In this document: positions 51,201-60,932 of the stretch, in pieces
How the letters are laid out: each line of letters starts with the position of its first letter
How positions within the stretch are numbered: the first letter of the stretch is position 1
From: Monosporascus cannonballus
Lineage: Eukaryota; Ascomycota; Sordariomycetes; Xylariales
NCBI GenBank assembly: GCA_004154925.1
Contig: QJNS01000089.1
Location: 186,001 to 250,000 of the forward strand
DNA length: 64,000 nucleotides
Reading direction: 5' to 3'
Made by a program: the position numbers and the translations under genes
The notes under the pieces: generated by a model
What the model was told of the DNA's origin: nothing
What the model saw: the letters and a program-made list of their open reading frames with translations, nothing else
The model's database searches: none

Positions 51201-51784
51201 ACAAATATCCGAATTAATCTAGAAAAACAATATACTAAATATAAAAAAACTAAGCTTTCTAAAGTTTACTTTTATTTTCGGCCAAATTCAAATTTAAAAT
51301 TATAAATTAAAAGTAATAAAAAACTGGCCCATTTTTAATAAAATAAACGTTATAGAAATCTGGCAGATTTTAAGATTTATTAATTACGTACGTAATCTAA
51401 TTAGAAACAATATAAAGATATAATTAAATTATTAACGAAATATGCTCCTAAAATACATATCAAAAAATTCGAATTCTTGAAACAAAAACTAAAAAGGCTT
51501 TTTAGCAGCATAAAAATAAAATTAATAAAATATTAAAAATAAAACGACTTAACGCAAACACCTAAAAACGTTTAAAAACCGACGCTTTAAATTATATCTT
51601 AAACGTTATTCTTGAACAATTAAAAAATAAGTAAAAAATAATACCTAATAACTTATTACTTTAAAATATTATAAAACGCAGAATTCAAATACCGGATTTA
51701 CGATAAGTAATTATTAGCAATCGTTAACGTTATTAAGAAATAAATACTATCTTTTAGCAGAACTAAAAAAACCTTTCGATATTT

Positions 51785-51976
51785 TGTTACGTTCTAATAG
51801 CTGCGACCTTCAGAAACGGTCGCAGCCGAAAGATTAAGGTGGATCAGATCAAGTGACGGATCATCGACTCACTGGTAATAAGCCAGTAAGTCGAATTATT
51901 AATTTATTAGTGATAAGTTAGTAAGCCGGATTACTAATTTATTAATAATAAGCCAATAAGCCTAATAAGATATACA
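51785..51976 (+). mobile_element. Solo LTR (192 bp) inserted in gypsy pol
   Basis: It starts TGTTACG and ends ATATACA, flanked by TATTT on both sides (51780-51784 and 51977-51981). The RNase H reading frame of the host element stops at its left end and resumes at its right end, which supports insertion. Inside are a perfect 9-bp stem (GCTGCGACC 51800-51808 with GGTCGCAGC 51818-51826) and about three tandem units of 35 bp built on AATAAGCCAGTAAGYC. Confidence 0.78.
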
Positions 51977-52544
51977 TATTTATTAATTTCGTAATTTAAA
52001 TAATTTTAATTTATAATAAAATATTATTATATAAAATGTTTTCAATAATACGACACGTAATAAATTATTATACTTATTATTCAAAGCCTTATAATACTTA
52101 TATTAATATAAACCCGTACGACTTAGATTTAGTAGTTGGTTAAACAACCTAGTCGTTATATTTTTACGTCGACTTTAAAAGTTTTATTGAATTTATAAAT
52201 GTATAAAAATGAAATAAGCCACGCGAAACTTAAATCATTATCGTATTAACATTTAATTTTAAAATATACTACAATAAAAAAAAATATCCAGACGAATATT
52301 ATTAATTATAAAGGCGATTATAATTTCAAAGTCTTAAAAAAGTTTATAATTATTATAATATAATATAAATAATATTGTATAATTATATAAAACACTAAAA
52401 AAACTAATCTCCGAATTATTAATCTAATTCCGGAATTCCTATAATATAGAAAAACAAAAAAACAGAATCTAGTAATTAAAAAGATAACCAAAAAATTAAT
52501 TACTATACCATGGCAAAATCTGTAAGATAACGAGGGTACGACGC

Positions 52545-53035
52545 TAACCACAATACCAAAAGATCAGCAATTCCAAATCTTAATAAGGGTTTGGGCACCT
52601 AATCCACCTTATAAGGATTAATTATACATATCATCATAATTACTTCCTCCGTTTTAATAAAATTATTTTGATTTTAGGGCTGGATAAAATATCGAACTCT
52701 TAAGGCTTTACTACGCCCTATAAGCATATAACGCGGTCGAATCTTTCGCGCCGACCACTCGCCAAATGCTAGCGGTTGGAATTTTTTCGGTTTACCTTCT
52801 AGTGCTTTTTAGCCTATAACCGTTTTTATAAGGATTAAACCTTGTTTCCAGTATGTCGCCAAAGTGGCGCCGAACTAGCTGATATACCTAATTAGAGTTT
52901 AGAATAATTGTAAAAATAACAAAGGTGTGACGTTTACTATAAAACTAAAAGATTAACAATTTCAAACTCTAATTGGGGTTTAGATACTCTAATCCACCTA
53001 ATAAGGACTAGCTATGCATATTATTATAAAATCTA
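52545..53035. repeat. Diverged direct repeat, about 105 bp, 385 bp apart
   Basis: About 52545-52640 and 52929-53030 share AAAAGAT-A-CAATT-CAAA-TCT, GGGTTT-G--AC-CTAATCCACC and TAAGGA in the same order. They lie between the RNase H and integrase remnants and may be the ends of another small insert. No target duplication was found. Confidence 0.5.
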
Positions 53036-54612
53036 TATTTCTAAAAACCAATAAGAACAATTTATAAAAGAATTGCATAAAAATCTATTATATAGATATA
53101 AAAGAATTTTCAAAACTATTAAACGATTATTAAAAAAAATAAAATTTTCTAAAATTACGCAGAAAAATCAAGAAAATTATCAAAGATTACTAATACTTGT
53201 AATAAAGTTAAAATAATACGTTATAAGTCTTACAGATTATTATAACCTATTAATATTCTTAATAAGGTTTAAAATATTGTAACTTAAAACTTTATTATTA
53301 ATATATTTTATTAAAAATTCCAAATACTAAAATTAAGTATAACGAAATATAAATTATTATCGATAAAACTATTATTTATAAATACTTCTTCCCAGTTTTG
53401 AAAAATATAATAGTAAAATAATTAATCTATATTTTTATTCGAAATTATCTTCACAAATATAAAATACTAAACAACTATTTTTAATAAAAATAAACTCTTT
53501 ATATCCAAATTCCATACTAGCTTTTTTAAGCAAATCGGTATTAAACTTAAATTTTCAACAACTTATTACTTTTAAACGAATAACTAAACAAAACAATTAA
53601 ACCAAACCCTAAAACAATATTTTAGAAATTACGTTAATTACTAGCAAAATAACTTAATAAAATTCATGCCTAAGGCTTAATAACATATAACATATAAATT
53701 AACAAAATATAAACGTATTTTCTCTTGTAATTCTATACGGTTGCGATACAAAAACTCAGCAACTAAAATAATTATTTACAAAAGACTCAAAAATTATAAC
53801 AACCGCTCCAAAAGCAAAAACCCTAACAATATAAATCAAAAATATTTAAACCCGTTTGCGGATCGATTAATAATTTCTTTAACGAAAAATAACCTAGTAT
53901 TACAACAAAAGGAAATTAAAAAAATAATTTTGTCAAAAAAGAATAAGGTTTACTTATTACGTTAAAGACAAAACGTAACCTTAAACATCTTATAAATCAA
54001 AACGAAAGAACTTAATTATAAATTTAATTTTAAGAAATTTAAACAGTTTAAAGTTAGCGAAATTATTTCAAATTTTAATTATCGACTAACGTTGTATAAA
54101 AATATACAAATGTATCTTATTTACTATATTTTTTGCTTTAACGAATACCTAAAAAGGCATTTTTACAAATAAATCTGGAAATTAAAAAAACGATAGTAAC
54201 GAATACGATATTAAAAAACTTGAAATTTTAAATTAATCAACATAAAATTTAATATTTAATCAAATAGAAAAAATACTCATATAAAAAACACAGAGGAATT
54301 ATTTAAGTACTTAACGAATACGATAAACTTAGTTAAAACGTTTTATCGCCAAAATTCGGATCAATCGACTTTAATATAGCCAAAATTACGGGCGATAACG
54401 ATCTCTCGCTTAAATTCAACTTTACGTCGTTTTAGTTAAAAAAGTATAAAGGTTTCCACCATAACGTTTATTTTTAAATCAAATTGAATTTGCTTTACGT
54501 TCATATAACACTATGTTTCTTCTCACTTTTCTTTTTTTAATTAATTTAATTTATGCTTTTTTTTAAAATAACTATAACATTTTTAAAAACCTTTTATTAA
54601 AAACGCAAATAC

Positions 54613-54740
54613 TGATATAGCAGGTCTTAGGGACTAGATGACGTCAAGACTTAGGTGCTGTATATCTCTTTGATTGACAGCGTTTTCGCTATTTTTCTTC
54701 TTTAAGAATTCAAGTCATTACTATCAAATCATGCGTATCA
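54613..54740 (+). mobile_element. Short solo LTR (128 bp)
   Basis: It starts TGATA and ends TATCA, flanked on both sides by AATAC (54608-54612 and 54741-54745), a 5-bp target duplication. A second copy lies at 55715-55839. It is much less AT-rich than its surroundings, so it inserted late or escaped RIP because of its small size. Confidence 0.82.
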
Positions 54741-55241
54741 AATACTTTAATCGACTAATAAATTCTTAAGACTTTTTTTTGGTCAACAAAATATCTTTTT
54801 TTAGCGTTAATACAAATTATTTAATTTCTTTTTAATAATTTTCTAATACGCTGTAAAACCATTTTCAACTTTACGTTATTTCTTTTTTCAACGATCGCAT
54901 TTTTATCTAATTTTGTTAAAAAATTTATAATTAAAATATTATAAACGAGATGTTAACGACGGATATAATACTTATAACTTAAACTATCAAAAACGTAAAA
55001 ATATTCAAAATTGTTTAAACGAACGCAGTTTAAATAAAAAACCCTTAATATCGAATTTTTAATTAAATTAATCTAAGCGTTACAGAAATCCCATTAATTT
55101 AAACCAAATTTCTTTTCTTTTTTTAATACGGCTTATTATAATAGAATTAGCTTAAAGCTTTTCGAAATTCTTTTTTAATAAGCAAAGCAGTTACTTACGG
55201 TTTTTATCTTTAAGATAAAAATGCTTCAAAAAAGAAAATAA

Positions 55242-55663
55242 TATTACAAAAGCAAAAATTTCTATTTCGAAAAAGACCTATTTTTAAAGCCTAACGCAAA
55301 TCCGTTTCGGCTAAACCCCGAATAGAGAAGTTCGACATTCGAAGTAATCTAATTAATTTAATTAATTTAAGTAATTTAAGTAAGTTAAAACCAAATTGTA
55401 TAAATTTATAATATATTTATTATAAAAAGAAGATATATAATTTACCAGTTTTTTATATTAATAACTACCTATTTGATTTCGCATTTTAGTTATTAATTTA
55501 AGCTTTTAATTAAAGACATCGGTTTTTAATTAAAAGAAAAGCTTAGAAAGTTTTTTACAAACAAATTACTAGATTATTTTTCGCTTTATTATTATCTAAA
55601 AATCAAGACCTTTGTTTGGATACTTTTTATATCTCTAGGTAGATGTATAACAGGTTCGTTACA
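55242..55663 (+). repeat. 3' LTR of the gypsy element
   Basis: This 422-bp LTR starts TATTAC (from TGTTAC) and ends GTTACA, followed by the TATTT duplication. Its last 250 bp match the complement of the solo LTR 56358-56780 closely, for instance AGATGTATAACAGGTTCGTT against AGATGTATGACAGGTTCGTT-like sequence. Confidence 0.85.
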
Positions 55664-55714
55664 TATTTTAATTATTTTTTCAGCGAAAATAACGTATTAT
55701 TCAATAATACCAAT

Positions 55715-55839
55715 TAATATAGCAGGTCCTAGGGACTGGATGATTATAAGACTTTTGTACTATATCTATTGATTGACAGCGTCTTCGCTATCTCTCTTCT
55801 TCTAGAAATCAAGCCATTACTACCAAATCTTGTATATCA
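55715..55839 (+). mobile_element. Second copy of the short LTR
   Basis: It aligns with 54613-54740 throughout (ATAGCAGGTC-TAGGGACT, TTGATTGACAGCGT-TTCGCT) and ends TATATCA. It starts TAATA, from TGATA. I see no clear target duplication (CCAAT against CTAAA), so its ends may be damaged. Confidence 0.7.
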
Positions 55840-56357
55840 CTAAAAATATATTTAATTTTTCTTTTCGCAAAAGATTAATAATAAATATAAGAAAACGATC
55901 GTTAAATATTTACGTCGAAAACGGCGCAAATACTTTTTACTCGTTTGATGTTTTTTTAACAAAAATTACAAGAAAATAAGTTACAAAATTAAAATAATAT
56001 TATTATTATCCGATAGAAATTCCGAAGAGCGGGCTTAAAAAGTATCCGCGTTAACCGTGAAAAAATCGATACCAAATTAATAAGAAATTAATTGTAAGAT
56101 TTCTTACAAAATAATAACGAAAGAATTACATTTTTATATATATTTGATAAACTGTATTAATTTCAAATTTAATATTAATTCAAATTGTTTTAATTTATGC
56201 GTTACGTTAATAAAAGATTTATTAAAAATCGAAGAAAATTTATTTTACCTTTTTGGAAAACATAACATTTCTTAAAACTCTTAATTTTACATTTATCCAT
56301 AGCTTCGATTCAAATAAATTTTTAAAACGCCTCAACGAAATCGAACACGAACTTACG

Positions 56358-56780
56358 TGTAACGAACCTGTCATACATCCACCTGGAGGTATGAGCAGTA
56401 TCCGAAATGGGGTCTTGATTTGCAGGTAACAATAGGGCGAGGAATGATTCGGTGGTCTGTTCGTTAAAGAGATTTAAAGACTCTTCCCTCAATTAGAGAA
56501 CGGTGCAATTGCCTCTTGATTGAAAGCTTAGATTAATAGCTAAAGAGCGAAAAACTAAGTAGGTGGCTATCTACATAGGAAAGCTGAAGTCTTATACTTC
56601 CTTCCATTCTATTGGTGTGATACTGATCTCTTGGATCTGTTAGATCACCTAGATCACTGTGATCTATGTGATCTAATAGATCGGTTAGATCACTCTAAGT
56701 CACGTGACTTAGAGTGTGGAGCTTTTCCATTTCTGCAGCCCAGGGGCCTCCAGAACGGGTCCACTCGGGGATCCGTAACA
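56358..56780 (-). mobile_element. Nearly unmutated solo LTR (423 bp) of the gypsy family
   Basis: It starts TGTAACG and ends CGTAACA on the plus strand, flanked by TTACG on both sides (56353-56357 and 56781-56785). Its complement is the clean version of the two RIP-decayed LTRs at 45.6-46.0 and 55.2-55.7 kb, so it lies in reverse orientation to that element. Inside are repeated TAGATCA motifs and a 26-bp perfect palindrome. Confidence 0.9.
56691..56716. other. Perfect 26-bp palindrome in the solo LTR
   Basis: CACTCTAAGTCAC followed directly by its exact complement GTGACTTAGAGTG, centred on CACGTG. It lies in an LTR, next to several TAGATCA/TGATCTA repeats at 56636-56690, so it may be a transcription-factor site of the element (E-box core). 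This role is inferred. Confidence 0.85.
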
Positions 56781-57906
56781 TTACGGAACAAACTCAGAAC
56801 TTATATTTATAAATTAATAATATTGTTATCGAATAATAATAAAATATAAAGTTTACTTTTACGATAACCATATTATTACTTCAAAAAAATCTATTTATCG
56901 GTATTTTTTAAAGCCTTATTAACTTTATAACAATAAGCCGATATACGAATTATAGTTATAATATAATGAAAATACGAAATTTTTCGAGCAGTTTTAAAAC
57001 AAATTATCAACGAAAAAAGAATTAGTAAAAAATACTTATAAAATATGCGTTTAATTTTTTCAAAAATATTTATTTCGAAAAGATGTTAAAAAATTAGTAA
57101 AAAGTTATACTAAAAATATAAAAAATCGAAATAAAACCGAAATGTTAGTAAATACTTATTTCGCTATTAACTAATAATAGAAATATATAAAAATTCGTAA
57201 AGAATTTTAAAAGAATTCGTTATAAATAAATAACAATTATATATTGGCGAATACGAAAATAATAAAAAGAAATTAAATTTAAAAAACAAGGTAATTTATA
57301 TATACTAACAATAATATGCCCAAAAACGGTAAACATCTTTTATTGGCAAAACTCTCTATACTTTAGTTATTTTGCTATAATGTTTTTTAAATATATTATT
57401 TAAACAGATTTATACAAAATATATTTTATTATTTATTATTATATATTTTTATTCGGCACCAAATAATTATAATCCTTTAATACGAATATTTTTTATTTAT
57501 AATATATAATAAAATTGTTTTATTAAAAAATTGAAAAAAAAATCCAAAGAGAAAAAAAACCTTATTAACGGCCAAAAAAATATACGTACTACTAGGGGGA
57601 CGTTAAGCTTTTTATATGTTATTCTTACGTAATAATTACGGGGTCGTTACGGTGTAATTGTTTTATAGGTAGTTGCTTACTTCCCTCTCAGGGAAAAAGA
57701 GCAAGTTTCAGACTGGTCCTTAACATACCCGTATTGTTCCTCTCACTCTGATCCCAAAACATTGACAGTATACCCCTGTGCCACCACGCCCCCCATGCCC
57801 CGCCGTGCCCGACCATGTCCGATTCTGTATGTTATCTGAAAGCTTACGACGAACATGAACACCCGTACTCTTTGCCGGCGTTCCAAACAGCAGTCCGCAA
57901 TTATAT

Positions 57907-58323
57907 TTGATATATATTTATAAACTTAAAGCATTTCTCGAAAAGCTTAAGTTAGATATTATATGTTATAGAATTTGGAGGGAAATATTCTCCGCCATCC
58001 ACACAGAAACGCGAAATAGTAGTTACCTACCGCAACGCCCTTTCCATTGCAACAACTTCTTCAACCAAGCTAAACTTTATTTATTTCCCAGTTGCTGCCT
58101 TATTCCCGAATCCAGGACCATTTTAATTCTTCGCACATTGTTATTTAAGTGGGATCATAGCCGCAGAGCGCTGAGCCCATGGCTAATTGAGGGGTGGCAA
58201 TATTATCGACGTGGTAAAATTCAAAACCTAACAAGCCGAGAAGAGCAAGGCTTAGTCGATAGTTTCATCATACTTACTGATGCAATTTCCTATTTCGAAA
58301 CTAGAAAGCTCAACCTAAGGTAA
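57907..58323 (+). CDS. Doubtful hypothetical ORF, 138 codons
   Basis: An open frame at the edge of the AT-rich block, where base composition returns to normal. No domain is recognised. The second half (about residues 80-138) has a plausible protein composition, but without homology it may be chance or a fragment of a dead gene. Confidence 0.18.
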   Translation: MIYIYKLKAFLEKLKLDIICYRIWREIFSAIHTETRNSSYLPQRPFHCNNFFNQAKLYLFPSCCLIPESRTILILRTLLFKWDHSRRALSPWLIEGWQYYRRGKIQNLTSREEQGLVDSFIILTDAISYFETRKLNLR

Positions 58324-59055
58324 TTTGATACCGTCTTAATTATGATATGTACACCGCAGGTATGATGGGAGAGACTCATTAAACAACCCCCTGGAGTTTA
58401 AAGGAGGAGTTGGACAAAAAGAAATGTAAAAATTCAAGCTTGCCCAAAGACTCGAACCAAGGCTATATGAGTATCTCCCGACTTATGCTAGCCCTCCTGG
58501 CCCAAGCCCGCTGCATAACATTGCTAGCGTGCCGCCACTACTATGCCGCTCAACTGGAAATGAACATAGTGATAAGCAGTGAGTAAGGAGAGCCTGGCAG
58601 CGGCCCTCCATTCGCTACACCCACGCTTTCACTCTCGTCCTCACACCAACATCACCTAGCCAGGCTTTGACAAGCCCTGCACGGCTACAAAATAGTCAGA
58701 CATAGAAGGCAGTGGACATCAAGACAGCCCGTCCTCGGCCAGCAGCCTGAGCGTCCGACAGCTAGTGGTCAACCAGGACTGTGTGAATACTTTCGGGGCG
58801 TGAGCTCCATTCGCATAACTATCCTGTGAAAATAACTAGTCCTAATCCTCGCCGGAACAGACCGCACACTATGATGCCTAATCCCTTAGAATTTCCTAGT
58901 CAGGGGGGCCTTGAGCTCCATGCTCCACTTTGCTAGGACCCGTGTTGCCTTTGCCCACCCACCGACCAGTTGACTTATCCCCCCATTTCGCCACTAATCC
59001 TCTTCGGAATCGCTGTCGCTGAGGTAGACTCGTGGAAAGCCGATGCTGATGCTCC
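58324..59055. other. Intergenic region 3' of the F-box-like gene
   Basis: No gene is visible. A segment at about 58445-58545 (minus strand) has a GGTTCGAGTC box and a TGGCGGCAC box about 80 bp apart, like the B and A boxes of polymerase III genes, but it does not fold as a tRNA. It may be a tRNA-derived SINE remnant. Confidence 0.4.
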
Positions 59056-59952
59056 TCATCGGTCTCCACGTCCGGCCATAGACTCACGCTTAGGCCCCAT
59101 ACTTCCGTCCTTATAGGTGCCATCCTCCTTCACCCAGCGGTAATGGTGCACCTCGGGGGTTCCTCGTTTATGGCCAGTCCACTTAAAGCACCAAGAGTCA
59201 CTATCAAGGCGCTTACTATCGAGATATTCACTGAAGCCCCTGATTGTGGGATCATTTACAGATGCGGTGATGGTGATACGACGCAGGGGATCGGGGATCT
59301 TGAACTGCAGGACTTCGAAGTCACGTGGCGCATTCCTCAGTTCCCGTTTGAAGATATCCGGGTAGCGATTCTTGGAGGACCCGTAGGCCCAAATGCTTTT
59401 GTAGAGCTCCAGCCCCAGCTCGAAGCCCCCATCTTTGCCGGTCGGAGAGTCGAGGCGCCTTTGGGCGTAGTGAGCAAGCTGTGCCAGTGTCTTTATCCAT
59501 TGCTGCCTGTCGTGGTAGAAGACCAGGCGGAGATTGTTGAGCTTGGGACACGAGTTCATGGTTTTCCAGATGTAGCCCAGCTCCCCGATGCCCTGCTTCA
59601 CGTGAACCTCGAGATTCGTGATGAACTGACATGCGACATTGCCCAGGTCCTGCAGGAAGTTGCCCTTCTTGGACAGGTCGACAACATTGATGATGTTTCG
59701 GGAGAAGAGGAACTGGGTAACTTCGGTACGAATCCTCTTGCACGTCAGAAGTAGATTCAAGGCATCGGGATACGACTTCTTGACGTAAGGCAGTGGGTCA
59801 TAGAAGTTCTCAGGATCGAGGAAGATCCGCTCATCGCTCGGCAAAGCGTGCCAGTAGATCTCCAATCGGATCTCGTCAGCCAATGCGAGGATGGGAAATG
59901 CTTTGTCCATGTTTCTAGACATCCAGAAGGAGCTGAGAGACGGTGAGCCCAT
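59056..59952 (-). CDS. F-box-like / 2EXR-type fungal protein of unknown function
   Basis: A single exon of 298 residues. Near the N-terminus, FPILALADEIRLEIYWHALP matches the LPAEIRL-IY motif of fungal F-box-like and 2EXR domains. LLLTCKRIRTEV and a decayed-looking leucine-rich helical part follow, then a charged C-terminus. A shorter start at 59922 (MSRNMDKAF) would place the motif closer to the N-terminus and is equally likely. Such proteins are often numerous in Sordariomycetes, and most have no known role; some F-box proteins recruit substrates to SCF ligases. The gene is intact. Confidence 0.72.
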   Translation of the reverse strand: MGSPSLSSFWMSRNMDKAFPILALADEIRLEIYWHALPSDERIFLDPENFYDPLPYVKKSYPDALNLLLTCKRIRTEVTQFLFSRNIINVVDLSKKGNFLQDLGNVACQFITNLEVHVKQGIGELGYIWKTMNSCPKLNNLRLVFYHDRQQWIKTLAQLAHYAQRRLDSPTGKDGGFELGLELYKSIWAYGSSKNRYPDIFKRELRNAPRDFEVLQFKIPDPLRRITITASVNDPTIRGFSEYLDSKRLDSDSWCFKWTGHKRGTPEVHHYRWVKEDGTYKDGSMGPKRESMAGRGDR

Positions 59953-60932
59953 ATCCGACGGACTTCGGTATCAGAGTGACTTACGTGAGGTAGTCTACTA
60001 GTGCCAACGGAGTGTTGAGTTTAATAATAGCGGTAGTAGATTAAAGACCATGCATCGTGAGATTGTTGCGGTTTCCCCTAACTCGACGGGGCAAATCCTC
60101 TGGGGATTTTGAGAACGCGTCACGTCAGCTTGTGAATGAGAAGGTTGATCGCGGAGTGCAGGAAATGGCTACAAGAAACCGTGTGGGTAAGCTGGGCATC
60201 AAGATATATGTAGGCAATAAGGTGGAAGTTGAGGATGGAAATTTGCTGATAGTGGAGATGGGAAATACGAAAATGGTTATCAAGAGTATGGAATGATTCG
60301 GAATCTCGAGCCTCGAACCGGATTAGGCAGAAGTCATTGAGGTGCTGCTCTTTGGAGAATGCAGCCATCATATTGTAGGGCTGACATTTCGGAGCGAGAA
60401 CTAACAAGCGTCCAAGGTTGCCTAACTACGCGCCAAGGCAGCACCAAAAATCGAGGCTGCAACGGTGTGAGGCTGCATCCAATGATCTGGAGGATACAGG
60501 GTGCAGGGAGCTGCGTTGCGCAGTGAATACACGTACGTTAGTTATAATGTCTTTGCTCGCAATGTCTACAACTATGTGGTGGCAATCTGTAGGAAGAATG
60601 TTCCATGAATCAATGTACCCAACATCGCTATAAAGTAACATATACATAGGTAAGGCATCTATCTATGCTTGGGAATTCCTTCTTTTTACCCCACAGTTAG
60701 TACAAGAACGCAATAGGACACGACTATGGCCAAAAGCCGTTCAATTCGTCCGTTACCCTGCCGGGGGGAGGACGGGTTGATGTTTTTTGAAAACTTGACA
60801 ACTGCTCCTTTATTTTTGAAAATCAATTTATTTGAAAAGATTAGTTGAGTGCCGAAAAGAACAGTTGTCGCGTATCCAAACACCCCTCCGCCTACAATGC
60901 ATGCATCACTTATGGCTGAATTCCGCCGCATG
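59953..60932. other. Intergenic region between F-box-like and carboxypeptidase genes
   Basis: No recognisable gene. Short frames such as 60057-60296 lack domains. The region contains the F-box-like promoter and the carboxypeptidase terminator. Confidence 0.5.

Larger units (their letters stand above)
50900..53740 (+). pseudogene. pol remnant of the complete gypsy element
   Basis: At about 51100-51420, after the YLDD region, the plus strand shows VIKNWPIFNKINVIEI and INYVRNLIRN, the connection between RT and RNase H. At about 51650-51784 are YLITYYFKIL, NAEFKYRIYDK and LLAIVNVIKK, the RNase H core. The solo LTR at 51785-51976 then interrupts, and DI-Y--F-RNL-NF resumes after it. At about 53500-53690 the integrase end is clear: FHTSFFKQIGIKLKFSTTYY, then a TN--TKQLNQTLKQYFRNYV stretch. 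In-frame stops are numerous. Confidence 0.8.
45606..55663 (+). mobile_element. Complete Ty3/gypsy LTR retrotransposon, RIP-decayed, with nested inserts
   Basis: Direct repeats of about 425 bp (45606-46032 and 55242-55663) bound the element. TATTT lies directly outside both ends (45601-45605 and 55664-55668), a 5-bp target duplication. The LTR starts TGTTA (TATTA on the right, G-to-A) and ends GTTACA (GTTATA on the left). A purine-rich tract precedes the right LTR. Internal plus-strand gypsy RT, RNase H and integrase remnants confirm orientation. The present length of 10,058 bp includes a pogo-type transposon of 1832 bp (46457-48288) and solo LTRs at 51785-51976 and 54613-54740. The original element was therefore about 7.9 kb. 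Confidence 0.88.
34840..57700. other. AT-rich, RIP-decayed transposon block (about 23 kb)
   Basis: Nearly the whole segment consists of A and T with abundant TpA. It has almost no open frame above 60 codons and no living gene. Fragments of copia, gypsy and pogo proteins can still be read, with stops and with transitions of the kind C-to-T on either strand. Short islands of normal composition are inserts: 40923-41116, about 37490-37590, 51785-51870, 54613-54740 and 56358-56780. This fits a fungal AT isochore formed by repeat-induced point mutation of nested transposons. Confidence 0.93.

Noticed and set aside
49043..52551. Hydrophobic open frames in the AT-rich block (49043-49252 and 52318-52551, minus)
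   Set aside because: Phe/Ile/Tyr-rich frames are expected by chance in DNA made of A and T, and they oppose the gypsy coding strand.
34840..57700. Mitochondrial DNA insertion or a mitochondrial contig
   Set aside because: The AT-rich block contains LTR retrotransposon and pogo transposase remnants with RIP-type stops and joins nuclear genes on both sides. No mitochondrial genes are visible.
59143..59754. 203-codon frame opposite the F-box-like gene
   Set aside because: The minus frame has the recognised motif; the plus frame has none.
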